The notes beneath the pieces are model-generated. The model was not told the DNA's origin. It saw only the letters and a list, made by a program, of their open reading frames with translations, and searched no databases. A stretch of DNA of 64,000 bases from Lysobacterales bacterium (GTDB lineage: Bacteria; Pseudomonadota; Gammaproteobacteria; Xanthomonadales; Rhodanobacteraceae), in the NCBI GenBank assembly GCA_016707485.1, contig JADJHN010000002.1, forward strand, positions 930,001 to 994,000, in the 5' to 3' direction. Below, piece by piece: positions 25,857 to 34,799 of the stretch. A program made the position numbers and the translations under genes. Position 1 is the first letter of the stretch. Each line of letters starts with the position of its first letter.

Positions 25857-25915
25857 GGACTGACAAATCATGCGGGCCGGCACCGCTTCGCGGTGCGGCT
25901 TGACTCAAGCGACAG
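25857..25915 (+). other. Degenerate attC-like site
   Basis: The sequence from GGACTGAC (25857) through GCACCGCTTCGCGGTGC to CGGCTTGACTCAA matches the body of the other sites, but the terminal core reads GCGACAG instead of GTTRRRY. It is probably an inactivated site marking the eroding end of the array. Confidence 0.6.
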
Positions 25916-25932
25916 ATGTCAGAGGAGCAGAA

Positions 25933-26487
25933 ATGAGCCAGGATGCAGCGAGGTTGCGCTTCAAGGCAAAGCTGCTTCGTCCAGCCCGGTCGGGTGGCGA
26001 GGAAGCGTGGACGTTTCTGGTTTTCCCGAAATCCACAAGCGAGAAGCTCCCCAGGCGTGGCAGGACGAGCATTGAGGGCACCATCAACGGCCACCATTTC
26101 CGCGCCACCTTGGAGCCGGATGGCCAGTTGAGTCACTGGTTGAAAGTGGACGAAGCGCTGCGTGAGGCATGTGGCGCGGACGTGGGTGACACCATCACGC
26201 TGGAAGTGGTCCCCGTGGCGAAGGAGCCAGAACCGAAGCTGCCAGCAGACTTCCGCGAGGCCCTTGCCGCAGCCCCGGAGGAGGCCAGGACGGTGTGGAA
26301 CGCCACCACAACCATTGCCCGTATCGACTGGGTACACTGGATCGAGTCCGCCAAACTAGCAAAGACCCGCAAGAGCCGGGTGGAGAATGCGTGTGACATG
26401 CTTGCTTCCGGCAAGCAGCGGGTTTGCTGCTTCGATCAATCCGGGTTCTACAGCAAAAGCCTCAGTGCGCCCAAGGCAGCAGAGTAG
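25933..26487 (+). CDS. DUF1905 / YdeI-OmpD-associated family protein
   Basis: This 184-residue protein combines an N-terminal DUF1905-type beta domain (residues about 7-95, LRFKAKLL, IEGTINGHHFRATLEPDG, GADVGDTITLEV) with a C-terminal YdeI/OmpD-associated domain (ALAAAPEEARTVWNATTTIARIDWVHWIESAK, TRKSRVENACDML). Proteins of this kind are annotated as bacteriocin-protection-like, but their biochemical role is unsettled. The Met at 25933 follows AGAGGAG. It lies just after a decayed attC site, so it may be the last cassette. Confidence 0.82.
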   Translation: MSQDAARLRFKAKLLRPARSGGEEAWTFLVFPKSTSEKLPRRGRTSIEGTINGHHFRATLEPDGQLSHWLKVDEALREACGADVGDTITLEVVPVAKEPEPKLPADFREALAAAPEEARTVWNATTTIARIDWVHWIESAKLAKTRKSRVENACDMLASGKQRVCCFDQSGFYSKSLSAPKAAE

Positions 26488-26974
26488 GGATGCTCGGTTC
26501 GTCGCTGCACGCTACAACAAGGAACGGGAGCCTCCGGCCTGGCTGTTCAATGGGCTGCTTTTCCCGTGGTGCTGGCTGGTGGTTCCGGCTATGGCGCGGC
26601 TGGTTGGCCGCTGTCGCAGGCAGCCGCCCGGAACCTGACAATCATGCGGTTGCCGCACACTCGAATAGCAGGCGCTGCATGCAACATCCCGTTTCATGAC
26701 GCGACGCAAGATTCGGGCTTTGCAGCCGCCACAACTCGGTGGCTTGAATCTGGTATGGGACAAAGCATGAAAGTATTCCGCGGCAGCACGTTCAATGCAG
26801 GTCGTCCGTGGGGTTCCGCGGACATTGCCAACATGGGCGGAATCGGCCATGTCGATTCCTGCGGCATGCAGCGATTACACTTCGCGCCAGGTGGGCGATC
26901 CCGGTCGCGTCCGAAGGCGGGCGCATCGGACATCCAGCTTCCCGAAAGCAGCCTCCGCCGCTTGGCGGCACGTC
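26488..26974. other. Eroded region without an intact gene
   Basis: No convincing intact gene is seen here. The sequence CCTGACAATCATGCGG near 26634 resembles the 5' half of the attC at 25857, and a cupin-like gene start follows at 26767. Longer open frames through the region have no family resemblance beyond these pieces. It looks like broken cassette material. Confidence 0.55.
26767..26850 (+). pseudogene. 5' fragment of a cupin-domain gene
   Basis: The frame from the ATG at 26767 reads MKVFRGSTFNAGRPWGSADI followed by ANMGGI, very like the start of small cupin-fold proteins. After about 28 residues the similarity stops and the remaining cupin barrel (metal-binding His and Glu motifs) is missing. 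It is a truncated remnant, consistent with cassette decay. Confidence 0.5.
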
Positions 26975-27238
26975 ATGACCCAGGTGCAAACGCGCATGTC
27001 CAGAACATCCGAGTTGTCGTTCAATCGCCAGGCCCTGGCCAGCAGCCAGATCGCAGTATGCGTGTACTGCCTGAAGGAATTTCAGCCATCCAGAATAACG
27101 GAGTGGGTTGACGAGGGATCAGGTGGAGAAACAGCGTTATGCCCGTTCTGCGACATCGATGCTGTCGCCGGATTCAATGGTGAAGTCGATTCAGCCTGGG
27201 TCGCCGACGAGCATCGCAAGCAGCTCGAATACAAATGA
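26975..27238 (+). CDS. Small zinc-ribbon-like protein
   Basis: This protein of about 87 residues has two Cys pairs, CVYC and, about 30 residues later, CPFC, a spacing that suggests a structural zinc-binding knuckle. The surrounding block, CLKEFQPSRITEWVDE and GETALCPFCDIDAVAG, is typical of a small conserved cytoplasmic family of unknown function. The start is uncertain: 26975 or 26996. Its stop overlaps an ATG for the following frame, so it may be cotranscribed with the next two genes. Confidence 0.62.
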   Translation: MTQVQTRMSRTSELSFNRQALASSQIAVCVYCLKEFQPSRITEWVDEGSGGETALCPFCDIDAVAGFNGEVDSAWVADEHRKQLEYK

Positions 27239-27264
27239 CCCCACGTCAGGCTTCCGGGGCTTCC

Positions 27265-27762
27265 ATGACATTGAAGCTGCGCAACTTGCTTCCAGCCTTG
27301 TTCCTGCCCGTGAGCGGCTCGCTTTTTGCGGCCATTCCACCGGTCACCTTGCCCGATGGCAAGGTGGTGCAACTGTCCGGGCAGGCAGTTGCAGCCTTGC
27401 AGAGGCAGAGTGTGTCTGCCACTTCGCCCGACAAGACCGCCTCTTATGGCGGCCATGACCTTCGTGAAATCCCCAAGGCGGCCGGTGTCCCGACCGAGGC
27501 ACTCCGCAGCAAGGATTTGACGTCCACGGTGGTGGACGGGTGTCAATCAGCGTTCACCCTTTCCGAGCTGGATCCCATGATCGGAAACAAGCAGGTCCTG
27601 CTGATTGACCAGGACAATGGCCAGCCGCTCCAGGCTGCCGACGGCTCATGGCGGCATGTGGTCCCCACTGATCATCGCCCAACCCGGTGGGTGCGGCAGG
27701 TAGCGTCCATTGCGGTTTCGGCCCCGCGGTTGGGCGACAAGAACTCGCCGGGCATGCCATGA
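27265..27762 (+). CDS. Secreted molybdopterin-binding-like protein
   Basis: This protein of about 165 residues begins with a signal peptide (LKLRNLLPALFLPVSGSLFAA, cleavage near residue 22). It continues with features of the small periplasmic proteins related to the oxidoreductase molybdopterin-binding domain (GHDLREIPKAAGVP, FTLSELDPMIGNKQVLLIDQ, RPTRWVRQVASIAV). The catalytic Cys of sulfite oxidases is not evident, so enzymatic activity is doubtful. An earlier start at 27235 would overlap the preceding stop. Its own stop overlaps the next ATG by 4 bp, suggesting translational coupling. Confidence 0.58.
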   Translation: MTLKLRNLLPALFLPVSGSLFAAIPPVTLPDGKVVQLSGQAVAALQRQSVSATSPDKTASYGGHDLREIPKAAGVPTEALRSKDLTSTVVDGCQSAFTLSELDPMIGNKQVLLIDQDNGQPLQAADGSWRHVVPTDHRPTRWVRQVASIAVSAPRLGDKNSPGMP

Positions 27763-28187
27763 GCATAGACGAGCAGATCGAGCAGTACCTTGCATCCATC
27801 GCCGGATCAAAACAGGGCGACATGCGGAAACTTCACGGCGCCATCCTGGAAATGAATCCCGGTTGCAGGCTCTGGTTTCTCGATGGAACCGACGAAAGCG
27901 GCAAGGTTGTCTCCAATCCCAACATCGGTTTTGGGACACTGCGCAAGAAATACGCCGACGGAAAGACCAGGGAGTTCTACCAGGTCGGGATCAGCGCGAA
28001 CACGACCGGGTTGTCCGTCTACATCATGGGCATCGACGACAAGCATTACCTGAATCAGAAGTACGCACATGCCATCGGCAACGCGCATGTCACCGGATAC
28101 TGCATCAAGTTCAAGGCGTTGAAGGATATTGACCTGGACGTTCTCAAGACGGCGATCCAGGATGGCATCGAACAAACGCGCACCTGA
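27759..28187 (+). CDS. DUF1801-family protein
   Basis: This 142-residue soluble protein resembles DUF1801 (YdhG-like) proteins: IEQYLASIAGSKQGDMRKLHGAI at the N-terminus, then a beta-rich core (GFGTLRKKYADGKTREFYQVGIS, GLSVYIMGID) and a C-terminal helix. The fold is found in proteins of unknown function. The ATG at 27759 overlaps the stop of the preceding gene (ATGA). No attC follows, so it probably belongs to the chromosomal side of the integron. Confidence 0.75.
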   Translation: MSIDEQIEQYLASIAGSKQGDMRKLHGAILEMNPGCRLWFLDGTDESGKVVSNPNIGFGTLRKKYADGKTREFYQVGISANTTGLSVYIMGIDDKHYLNQKYAHAIGNAHVTGYCIKFKALKDIDLDVLKTAIQDGIEQTRT

Positions 28188-28325
28188 GCGTTCGATCACG
28201 CAGGCGCAAGCGGGTGCAATGGGCAGGTGGGTTGCCCGCGAAACGAATTGCATGTCCGGAAATGGCGAGCACGCCAGGCACAGGTGCGCCAGCATGCGCC
28301 GACCTCAGCCCCTGCAGGAGCCACC

Positions 28326-28796
28326 GTGCACTCGTTCCAACTTGTCGGCCTCGACCACGCTGCGTTCGAGCCACTCTTCAAGCTGTCCGATGAACAGCTT
28401 TCGCGCATCGGCGCGGAGCGCCATGTCGCCACGGCGAACCCGGGCTTTCCTTGCCGCGTCAGCCTCGAAGATGCCAATGAAGGCGAGGAATTGCTGCTGC
28501 TGCCCTTTGTTCATCAACCGGCCGCCTCGCCTTACCATGCGTCGGGTCCGATCTTCGTCCGCCGCGGAGCCAGGCAGCGCACGCTTGAGGTCGGTGAACT
28601 GACCGAGTACGTGACGCGGCGCCTCATGTCGGTACGCGCATACGACGCCGCGCACCAGATCATCGACGCATCCGTCTGCGAAGGCATGATCGTGCGTGCC
28701 GAGATTGGACGGCTGTTCGACAATCATCTGGTCGCCTACATCCACCTGCACAATGCTAAGCGCGGGTGCTTTTCGTGTCGCGTCAACCGCGCCTGA
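28326..28796 (+). CDS. DUF1203-family protein
   Basis: This 156-residue protein matches the DUF1203 family. Conserved blocks are RIGAERHVATANPGFPCRVSL, EELLLLPFVHQPAASPYHASGPIFVRRGA and the C-terminal LHNAKRGCFSCRV, whose Cys pair is typical. GTG at 28326 was chosen because GGAGCCACC precedes it and the family starts here. A longer frame reaches back to 28227 without family similarity. Function unknown. Confidence 0.78.
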   Translation: MHSFQLVGLDHAAFEPLFKLSDEQLSRIGAERHVATANPGFPCRVSLEDANEGEELLLLPFVHQPAASPYHASGPIFVRRGARQRTLEVGELTEYVTRRLMSVRAYDAAHQIIDASVCEGMIVRAEIGRLFDNHLVAYIHLHNAKRGCFSCRVNRA

Positions 28797-28886
28797 CGGC
28801 AAGGGGGCTTCGGCGTTTTTCATCGTTGGCAGGGTCGCCTGCGCGATGGCCAGGCGCACCCGTTGAGCCAGCATTTCCAGCGCCGA

Positions 28887-29486
28887 TCAGCGGTTGATTT
28901 CTTCCTTCAGCGCAATGGCGTTGAAACCATTGTCGGAAAGCGCCGCCTTGGCGACTTCCAGTTCGCTGGCGCTGGCATAGGGGCCGAGGCGCACGCGATT
29001 CCAGGTCTTGCCGTTGATGGTGACCGGCGTGACCTGGGCGATGAAGCCGAGGATGGCGAGCTTGGCCTTGACCTCGTCGGCTGCTTTTGCGGAAGGATAC
29101 GAACCCGCCTGCAGCAGATAGCGCGAAGTCGCCGACACCGGGGGAGCGGTCGTGCTGGCCGGCAACTGTGCCTCGGCACGCGCCTTGGCGGAAATCTCGG
29201 CGTCGGGGATGACCACTTCCATTTCCGGCAGCACCGAGTAGAAATCGTAATTCTTGCGCGGCTTGTCCTTGGCCTCGACGATTGGCGGATCGCTTTCCCG
29301 CGGTGCAACGGCTTCGGGATTCGGCTGCGGGCCGGCGTTCTTGCGCAACATCGGCGCCCAGTCGCTGCCAAGGAAGACCAGGGCGACGGCAAGTCCGAGA
29401 AGGACGCCGACGCCAAGCCAGATCCACGCCGGCACCGCCGTACGCGAGCCGCCGCGAGTCGCCTGTTTGCGTGAACGTGTAGCCAT
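28887..29486 (-). CDS. SPOR-domain protein (FtsN-like)
   Basis: This 199-residue bitopic protein has a cytoplasmic basic start (MATRSRKQATRGG), one TM segment near residues 19-41 (AWIWLGVGVLLGLAVALVFLG), a proline-rich linker and a C-terminal SPOR domain (YLLQAGSYPSAKAADEVKAK, RVRLGPYASASELEVAKAAL). SPOR domains bind denuded peptidoglycan glycan strands at the division septum, and FtsN-like proteins of this shape are often encoded next to argS, as here. The ATG at 29486 lies 70 bp after argS. Confidence 0.88.
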   Translation of the reverse strand: MATRSRKQATRGGSRTAVPAWIWLGVGVLLGLAVALVFLGSDWAPMLRKNAGPQPNPEAVAPRESDPPIVEAKDKPRKNYDFYSVLPEMEVVIPDAEISAKARAEAQLPASTTAPPVSATSRYLLQAGSYPSAKAADEVKAKLAILGFIAQVTPVTINGKTWNRVRLGPYASASELEVAKAALSDNGFNAIALKEEINR

Positions 29487-29556
29487 TGCCTCAACTCCTG
29501 GAATCGGTGATTGCACGACGCTTCCGGCGTCATGCGGCAACAAGGGTGTTGGAACG

Positions 29557-31251
29557 TTACATGCTTTCGGGCGCGGACACGCCGAGCAGGTCAAGGCCGT
29601 TGCAGAGCACGATGCGCGCCGCGTCGGCCAGGGCGATACGCGCATCGCGCAGGACACCATCATCGACGATGAACTGGTGTGCGTTGTAGTAGCCGTGGAA
29701 CGCCGCTGCAAGTTCGCGCAGGTATTGGGCGACGAGTTGCGGATCGAGATTGGCGGCGGCCGCTTCGAGGACCTCCGGGTAGCGCGACAGTTCGCTCATC
29801 AGCGCGCGTTCGTGTTCGCTGTCGAGGCGATGCAGTGCGCCAAGACCGGCACTGGCATCGGTGGCCAGGCCACGCTCGGCGAGCTGGCGATGCACGCTGC
29901 AGACGCGGGCGTGCGCGTACTGGATGTAGTAAACCGGATTGTCGTTGGTCTGCGCGCGGGCCAGGTCGATATCGAAGATCAGCTGCGAATCGGTCTTGCG
30001 CGCAACGAGGAAATAGCGCGTCGCGTCGCGGCCAACTTCGTCGATGAGGTCGCGCAAGGTGACGTAGCTGCCGGCGCGCTTGGAGAGCTTCACTTCCTCG
30101 TCGCCGCGCATCACCGTGACCATCTGGTGCAGCACGTATTCGGGCCAGCCTTCGGGAATACCGACATCGAGCGCCTGCAATCCGGCGCGCACGCGATTCA
30201 CCGTCGAGTGATGGTCGGCGCCCTGTTCGTTGATGACGCGCTCGAAGCCGCGCCGCCACTTGCCCTCGTGGTAGGCGACATCGGGCACGAAGTAGGTGTA
30301 GCCACCCTCGGACTTGCGCATGACCCGATCCTTGTCATCGCCGAAGTCGGTGGTTTTCAGCCACAGCGCGCCATCCTTCTCGTAGGTATGCCCGGCGGCG
30401 ATCAGTTCGCGCACCGTGTGCTCGACCTGGCCTTCACTGTAGAGGGAGGATTCAAGAAAGTAGACATCGAACTCGACACCGAATGCGCGCAGATCCAGAT
30501 CCTGCTCGCGGCGCAGCCAGGCCACCGCGAAGCGGCGGATGGAATCGATGTCCTCGGCATCGCCGCTGGCACGCACATCCTGGCCATCCGCGTGCACGGT
30601 CCGGCCAGCCAGGAAATCGCGCGCGACATCCTTGATGTAATCGCCGCGATAGCCGTCGGCGGGCCAGCCATCCTGCTCGGGTTCGATGCCCTTGCAGCGC
30701 GATTGCACGGACAAGGCGAGGTTGTCGATCTGCGCGCCGGCATCGTTGTAGTAGAACTCGCGCGTCACGGCCCAGCCATTTGCATCGAGCACGCGGGCGA
30801 GGCTGTCGCCGACGGCCGCGCCGCGCCCGTGGCCGACATGCAAGGGGCCGGTCGGATTCGCCGAAACGAATTCAATCTGCACCTTGCGGCCTTCGCCGCT
30901 GGCATTGCGACCGTAGTTGCTGCCCTTGTCGAGGATGTTTGCCATTTCGGCATGCAGCGCTGCCGCGCCAAGGAAGAAATTGATGAAGCCGGGGCCGGCA
31001 ATCTCGATGCGCTCGACGCGCGGATCATCGATGGCGGCAACGATCGCCGTGGCGATGTCGCGCGGCTTGCGACCGGCCAGCTTGGCCAGGGTCAAGGCGA
31101 CATTGCAGGCAAAATCGCCGTGCTCGCGATTGCGCGTGCGCTCGACGACAAAGCTCGGCGTCACCGCATCAGGCAGGGTCTGTTGCGCACGCAGGGTTGC
31201 GAGCGCTCCATGGATCAGCTCGCGCAAGGCGTCTTTCACGGCGGGATTCAA
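29557..31251 (-). CDS. argS: Arginyl-tRNA synthetase
   Basis: This 564-residue class I synthetase carries the HIGH-type motif in ANPTGPLHVGHGRGAAVGD (about residues 117-135), the N-terminal Add1 domain and a C-terminal DALR anticodon-binding domain (VYYIQYAHARVCSV onwards). It charges tRNA-Arg in the cytoplasm. The canonical KMSKS is replaced by the family's relaxed form (KLSKRAG). The gene precedes a SPOR-domain gene on the same strand, a conserved gammaproteobacterial pair. Confidence 0.97.
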   Translation of the reverse strand: MNPAVKDALRELIHGALATLRAQQTLPDAVTPSFVVERTRNREHGDFACNVALTLAKLAGRKPRDIATAIVAAIDDPRVERIEIAGPGFINFFLGAAALHAEMANILDKGSNYGRNASGEGRKVQIEFVSANPTGPLHVGHGRGAAVGDSLARVLDANGWAVTREFYYNDAGAQIDNLALSVQSRCKGIEPEQDGWPADGYRGDYIKDVARDFLAGRTVHADGQDVRASGDAEDIDSIRRFAVAWLRREQDLDLRAFGVEFDVYFLESSLYSEGQVEHTVRELIAAGHTYEKDGALWLKTTDFGDDKDRVMRKSEGGYTYFVPDVAYHEGKWRRGFERVINEQGADHHSTVNRVRAGLQALDVGIPEGWPEYVLHQMVTVMRGDEEVKLSKRAGSYVTLRDLIDEVGRDATRYFLVARKTDSQLIFDIDLARAQTNDNPVYYIQYAHARVCSVHRQLAERGLATDASAGLGALHRLDSEHERALMSELSRYPEVLEAAAANLDPQLVAQYLRELAAAFHGYYNAHQFIVDDGVLRDARIALADAARIVLCNGLDLLGVSAPESM

Positions 31252-31622
31252 TCGGCAGCGGGTTGGCTATTGTAGGGGGCGCGCCCGGTTTCCCAAAGCC
31301 GGCCGGGACGAACCCGGGTGCCGCGACCGCCGCGGCAGAATCCTGTGCCGGCGACTGCGTGACTGCAATGGGTCGAGAGCAGTGGCCTGGCGGGCGGGGC
31401 AGTCTGTGGATAACTCTGTGGGGAATGTTTCGGCACCGCGCCGCCACTCCCCACTGAAATCAAGCACTTGCCACAATCCGGATGTGCTGCGTTCGCATAA
31501 GTCATTGTTTTGCAAAGGACTGGATACGCCATCACCGGGTCTTCCTGTGCCAGGTGCGTGCATCCGCAACAGCTCCGTCGCATGTGTATAGTTTTGCGCT
31601 GCGCAAACCCCGGGAAGCGCGA
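31252..31622. other. Intergenic region upstream of argS
   Basis: No coding signal or RNA gene was recognised in these 371 bp. They should contain the argS promoter. A short perfect palindrome, TTTGCGC-T-GCGCAAA at about 31592-31606, is the only notable structure and could be a terminator fragment. Confidence 0.45.
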
Positions 31623-32687
31623 TCAGACAAGGCCTGCAACGGTTTCGGCATAGGCCTTGAGCACCTGGCGACCGCTTTGCGGGCGTCCGCGCATGGCAAT
31701 GCGGGCGCGCAAGCCCAGGCTCAGCGACTTCAGTCGCGCCGCGTTGTCATCCTTTGCCGGCCCGAATGATTGGCGGCCAAGTTCCGAGTTGAAGCGGTGC
31801 AAGTCGAAAAAGAAGCGATCCTGTCCGTCGGTGAGGAAGCCGAGCACCGGTTGCGCGCTTTCGACCCCATCGAGGTTGCGCAGGCACAGCATCTCGCGCT
31901 CGAGGCAGAGATTCTCGGCACTGCTGGCAAAGCGGTCGAACGGTTCGGCGACGTTGGCGGTGTCGAGGTCGGCAGCGATCAAGGCGAGATCATGCGCATG
32001 CACGATGCGCGGATCGTTCCGCCAGTCCGGTCGATGCTTGTCGAGCTTCTGCGACAGCTTGGCCGCAAGCGCACCGCCGGACTGGACCAGTTCGGCGGCA
32101 TTGAAGGCGGCACTGCCGGGCGGCGGCCGCGCGTCGAAGGTACTGCCGCCGATGGTCAGGTCGATCGCCAGGTAGATGTCGGCATCGGCAGAGCGGGAAA
32201 ATCCGCAGTGATCGAGCAGGCGAAAGGTCTCCTCGATGCTGGCGCGCTCGTTGGCACCGACGCCGGCTTCGTACATGGGTTCTTCGCGCTGGCGCAGATC
32301 GTGGCAGGCAGCGAACAGGCCGAGGATGCACCAGTCGCGCAGGCCGAGGGCGAATACGCCGTGCGTGGCAATGAGGCGGTCGATGCGCCCGCCCAGGATG
32401 TCGAGGATGTGGGTTTCGTTGTGGTAGGCGTGGAAATCCTCGCTCAGCGATCCATGCCGGAGCGCCATGCGCGCGTAGGCGATGCGGATGACATCGGCGC
32501 AGCGCGCCAGCAATACCTCGGCGTTCGCGTTCGTCGACCACAAGGGGCGCAATTGCCCCAGGCGCCCGGCGAGCACATTCTCGAGCGGCTGCATGCACGC
32601 GCCGGCAATCCGGCACGCAGCATCGACGTCGACGACCGCCAGTTCGACCTCATCAGCCGGAAAGGTTCTGGGGAACGCGAATATCAC
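31623..32687 (-). CDS. HD-domain-like predicted metal-dependent hydrolase
   Basis: This 354-residue soluble protein has the spaced His/Asp pattern of HD-type phosphohydrolases: YHNETHILDI, then LGLFAACHDLRQ about 40 residues later and a further Asp downstream (IYLAIDLTIGG). Such proteins cleave phosphoesters using metal ions, but the substrate here is not predictable. The GTG at 32687 has a weak site, and an internal Met at about 32594 is another possible start. The gene stands alone between argS and radC. Confidence 0.62.
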   Translation of the reverse strand: MIFAFPRTFPADEVELAVVDVDAACRIAGACMQPLENVLAGRLGQLRPLWSTNANAEVLLARCADVIRIAYARMALRHGSLSEDFHAYHNETHILDILGGRIDRLIATHGVFALGLRDWCILGLFAACHDLRQREEPMYEAGVGANERASIEETFRLLDHCGFSRSADADIYLAIDLTIGGSTFDARPPPGSAAFNAAELVQSGGALAAKLSQKLDKHRPDWRNDPRIVHAHDLALIAADLDTANVAEPFDRFASSAENLCLEREMLCLRNLDGVESAQPVLGFLTDGQDRFFFDLHRFNSELGRQSFGPAKDDNAARLKSLSLGLRARIAMRGRPQSGRQVLKAYAETVAGLV

Positions 32688-32791
32688 CTGGCCTGACCGC
32701 CCCTCGCTGGATCCTGCCCCGAGTATAGTGCGCGACCCGCCGTCTGAGACACCTTTGCCCTGCGCCTTGGCTTGCCGGTATCAGCGTTGCC

Positions 32792-33454
32792 CTAGATCCA
32801 GCCGCGGCTGGCCAGCGAGGTCGGATTGCCGCTGCCGATGACGAAATGATCGAGCACGCGCACGTCGACCAGGGCCAGCGCATCGCGCAGGCGAAGGGTG
32901 ATGGCGCGATCGGCGGCGCTCGGCTCGGATACGCCGGATGGGTGGTTGTGCGCAAAGATGACCGCTGCCGCATTGTGCGCAAGGCAATGCCGCACGACTT
33001 CGCGCGGGTGTACGCTGGCCCCGTCGATGGTGCCGCGAAACAGCTCCTCGAAGGCGATCACGCGATGGCGGTTGTCGAGGAACAGGCAGGCGAATACTTC
33101 ATACGGATAGGCCGTGAGCCGCGCCTTGAGAAAGCGCGCACTGGCTGCCGGATCGGTCAACGCCTCGCTTTCGCGAAGTTCCGAGTCGAGATAGCGGCGG
33201 CCGATTTCGAGCGCCGCCTGCAACCGGCACCAGGCAACCGGGCCGAGTCCCGAGCATTTCTGTTTCGCATGCAACAGCGGCTTCAGCCCGCCAGCGCGCA
33301 GCAGCAGGTCGCGGCCGAGGTCGACGGCGCTGGCACCTCGGTGGCCGGAGCCGATGAAGACGGCGAGCAGCTCGGCATCGGAGAGGGCGTGACTGCCGCG
33401 CGCATGCAGCTTTTCGCGGGGACGCTCGCCGTCGGGCCAGTCACGTATGCTCAT
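32792..33454 (-). CDS. radC: RadC-family JAB-domain protein
   Basis: This protein of about 220 residues has the RadC layout: an N-terminal helix-hairpin-helix region (SDAELLAVFIGSG, LGPVAWCRLQAALEIGRRYL) and a C-terminal JAB/MPN metalloprotease-like domain with the metal motif HNHPSG and a downstream Asp. A role in DNA repair was proposed historically but is not established. The Met at 33454 was chosen over 33502 because it begins the conserved region. It is divergent from coaBC. Confidence 0.9.
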   Translation of the reverse strand: MSIRDWPDGERPREKLHARGSHALSDAELLAVFIGSGHRGASAVDLGRDLLLRAGGLKPLLHAKQKCSGLGPVAWCRLQAALEIGRRYLDSELRESEALTDPAASARFLKARLTAYPYEVFACLFLDNRHRVIAFEELFRGTIDGASVHPREVVRHCLAHNAAAVIFAHNHPSGVSEPSAADRAITLRLRDALALVDVRVLDHFVIGSGNPTSLASRGWI

Positions 33455-33575
33455 GATTGCGGATGCCGGCAGCCGGGGAATGCCGACTCTATCCATCGTC
33501 ATGCGCCTTGGTCAGCAGCCTTTGCCGCGAATTTAGGTAAGCTTGACGCTCTTTGCATTGTCAGAAATGTCTTAC

Positions 33576-34799
33576 ATGAGCGATGCCCCACTCGATCGCG
33601 TCCGCGTGCTGCTTGGCGTAAGCGGCGGCATTGCCGCCTACAAGGCGGCCGAGCTGGTGCGCCGCCTGCGTGATGCCGGTGCCGAAGTGCGTGTGGCGAT
33701 GACTGCCAACGCCACGCGTTTTGTCGGCGTGGCGACCTTCCAGGCACTCTCGGGCAATCCCGTGCGCACCAGCCTGTGGGACGAATCCGCCGAGGCGGCG
33801 ATGGGGCATATCGAACTGGCGCGCTGGGCCGACGAAGTATTGATCGCGCCGGCTTCGGCCGACCTGCTCGCGCGCATTGCCCACGGCCATGCCGACGATT
33901 TGCTGAGCACGCTCGTGCTCGCGACCACGGCTCCCGTGTCCGTGGCCCCGGCGATGAACCAGCAGATGTGGGCGAACCCCGCGACGCAGGCCAATATTGC
34001 GCAATTGCGCCAACGCCAGGTTCGCGTGTTTGGCCCGGCTGTCGGCAACCAGGCCTGCGGCGAAACCGGGGCCGGTCGCCTGCCCGAAGCGCAGGAACTG
34101 GTGGCGGCCCTGGTCGCCGCGCGCGGCCCGCGCCCGCTCGATGGTCTGCGCGTGCTGGTCAGCGCGGGGCCGACCTTCGAGGATATCGATCCGGTTCGTT
34201 TCATCGGCAATCGCAGCTCCGGGAAGATGGGCTTCGCCGTGGCCGCCGCCGCCGTGCAGGCCGGTGCATCGGTGCGGCTGATCAGCGGTCCGGTCGCATT
34301 GCCGACTCCGGCAGCGGTGCAGCGCGTCGACGTGCGCAGCGCCCGGCAGATGCGCGATGCCGTCATCGCCGCCGCCGGCAGCCATGACATCTTCATTTCG
34401 GCAGCGGCCGTCGGTGACTATCGGCCGCACGCCGTTGCCACCTCGAAACTGAAGAAATCCGGCAAACCCCTGGCGCTGGAGCTGGTACAAAACCCGGACA
34501 TCCTTGCCGAAGTCGCCGCCTTGCCGGAGCATCCGTTCCTGGTCGGGTTTGCCGCCGAAACAGATGATCTGGAGCGCCATGCGCGGGACAAACTCGAGCG
34601 CAAGGGGCTCGACATGATCGCCGCCAACCGGGTCGGCGAGTCGCTGGGCTTCGAACGCGGCGAGAATGCGCTGTTGCTGCTTTGGCCAGGGGGGCGCGAG
34701 GAACTTGCCATGGCCGACAAGGATGTCCTCGCGAAATCGCTGATCGAACGTGTCGCCGCGCGCCATGCGGCGGTGCATGCAAAGACGCCGAAGGCATGA
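33576..34799 (+). CDS. coaBC: Bifunctional phosphopantothenoylcysteine synthetase/decarboxylase
   Basis: This 407-residue enzyme has an N-terminal flavin-binding decarboxylase domain (LGVSGGIAAYKAAELVRRL, APAMNQQMW, GETGAGRL) and a C-terminal synthetase domain (SAGPTFEDIDPVRFIGNRSSGKMG). It carries out two steps of coenzyme A synthesis, joining cysteine to 4'-phosphopantothenate and decarboxylating the product. It is divergent from radC and overlaps dut by 4 bp, a typical arrangement. CoA made here also feeds the phosphopantetheinyl transferase of the pigment locus. Confidence 0.96.
   Translation: MSDAPLDRVRVLLGVSGGIAAYKAAELVRRLRDAGAEVRVAMTANATRFVGVATFQALSGNPVRTSLWDESAEAAMGHIELARWADEVLIAPASADLLARIAHGHADDLLSTLVLATTAPVSVAPAMNQQMWANPATQANIAQLRQRQVRVFGPAVGNQACGETGAGRLPEAQELVAALVAARGPRPLDGLRVLVSAGPTFEDIDPVRFIGNRSSGKMGFAVAAAAVQAGASVRLISGPVALPTPAAVQRVDVRSARQMRDAVIAAAGSHDIFISAAAVGDYRPHAVATSKLKKSGKPLALELVQNPDILAEVAALPEHPFLVGFAAETDDLERHARDKLERKGLDMIAANRVGESLGFERGENALLLLWPGGREELAMADKDVLAKSLIERVAARHAAVHAKTPKA

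Noticed and set aside
29254..31275. Plus-strand open frame of 673 codons
   Set aside because: It is antisense to argS, which has complete synthetase motifs.
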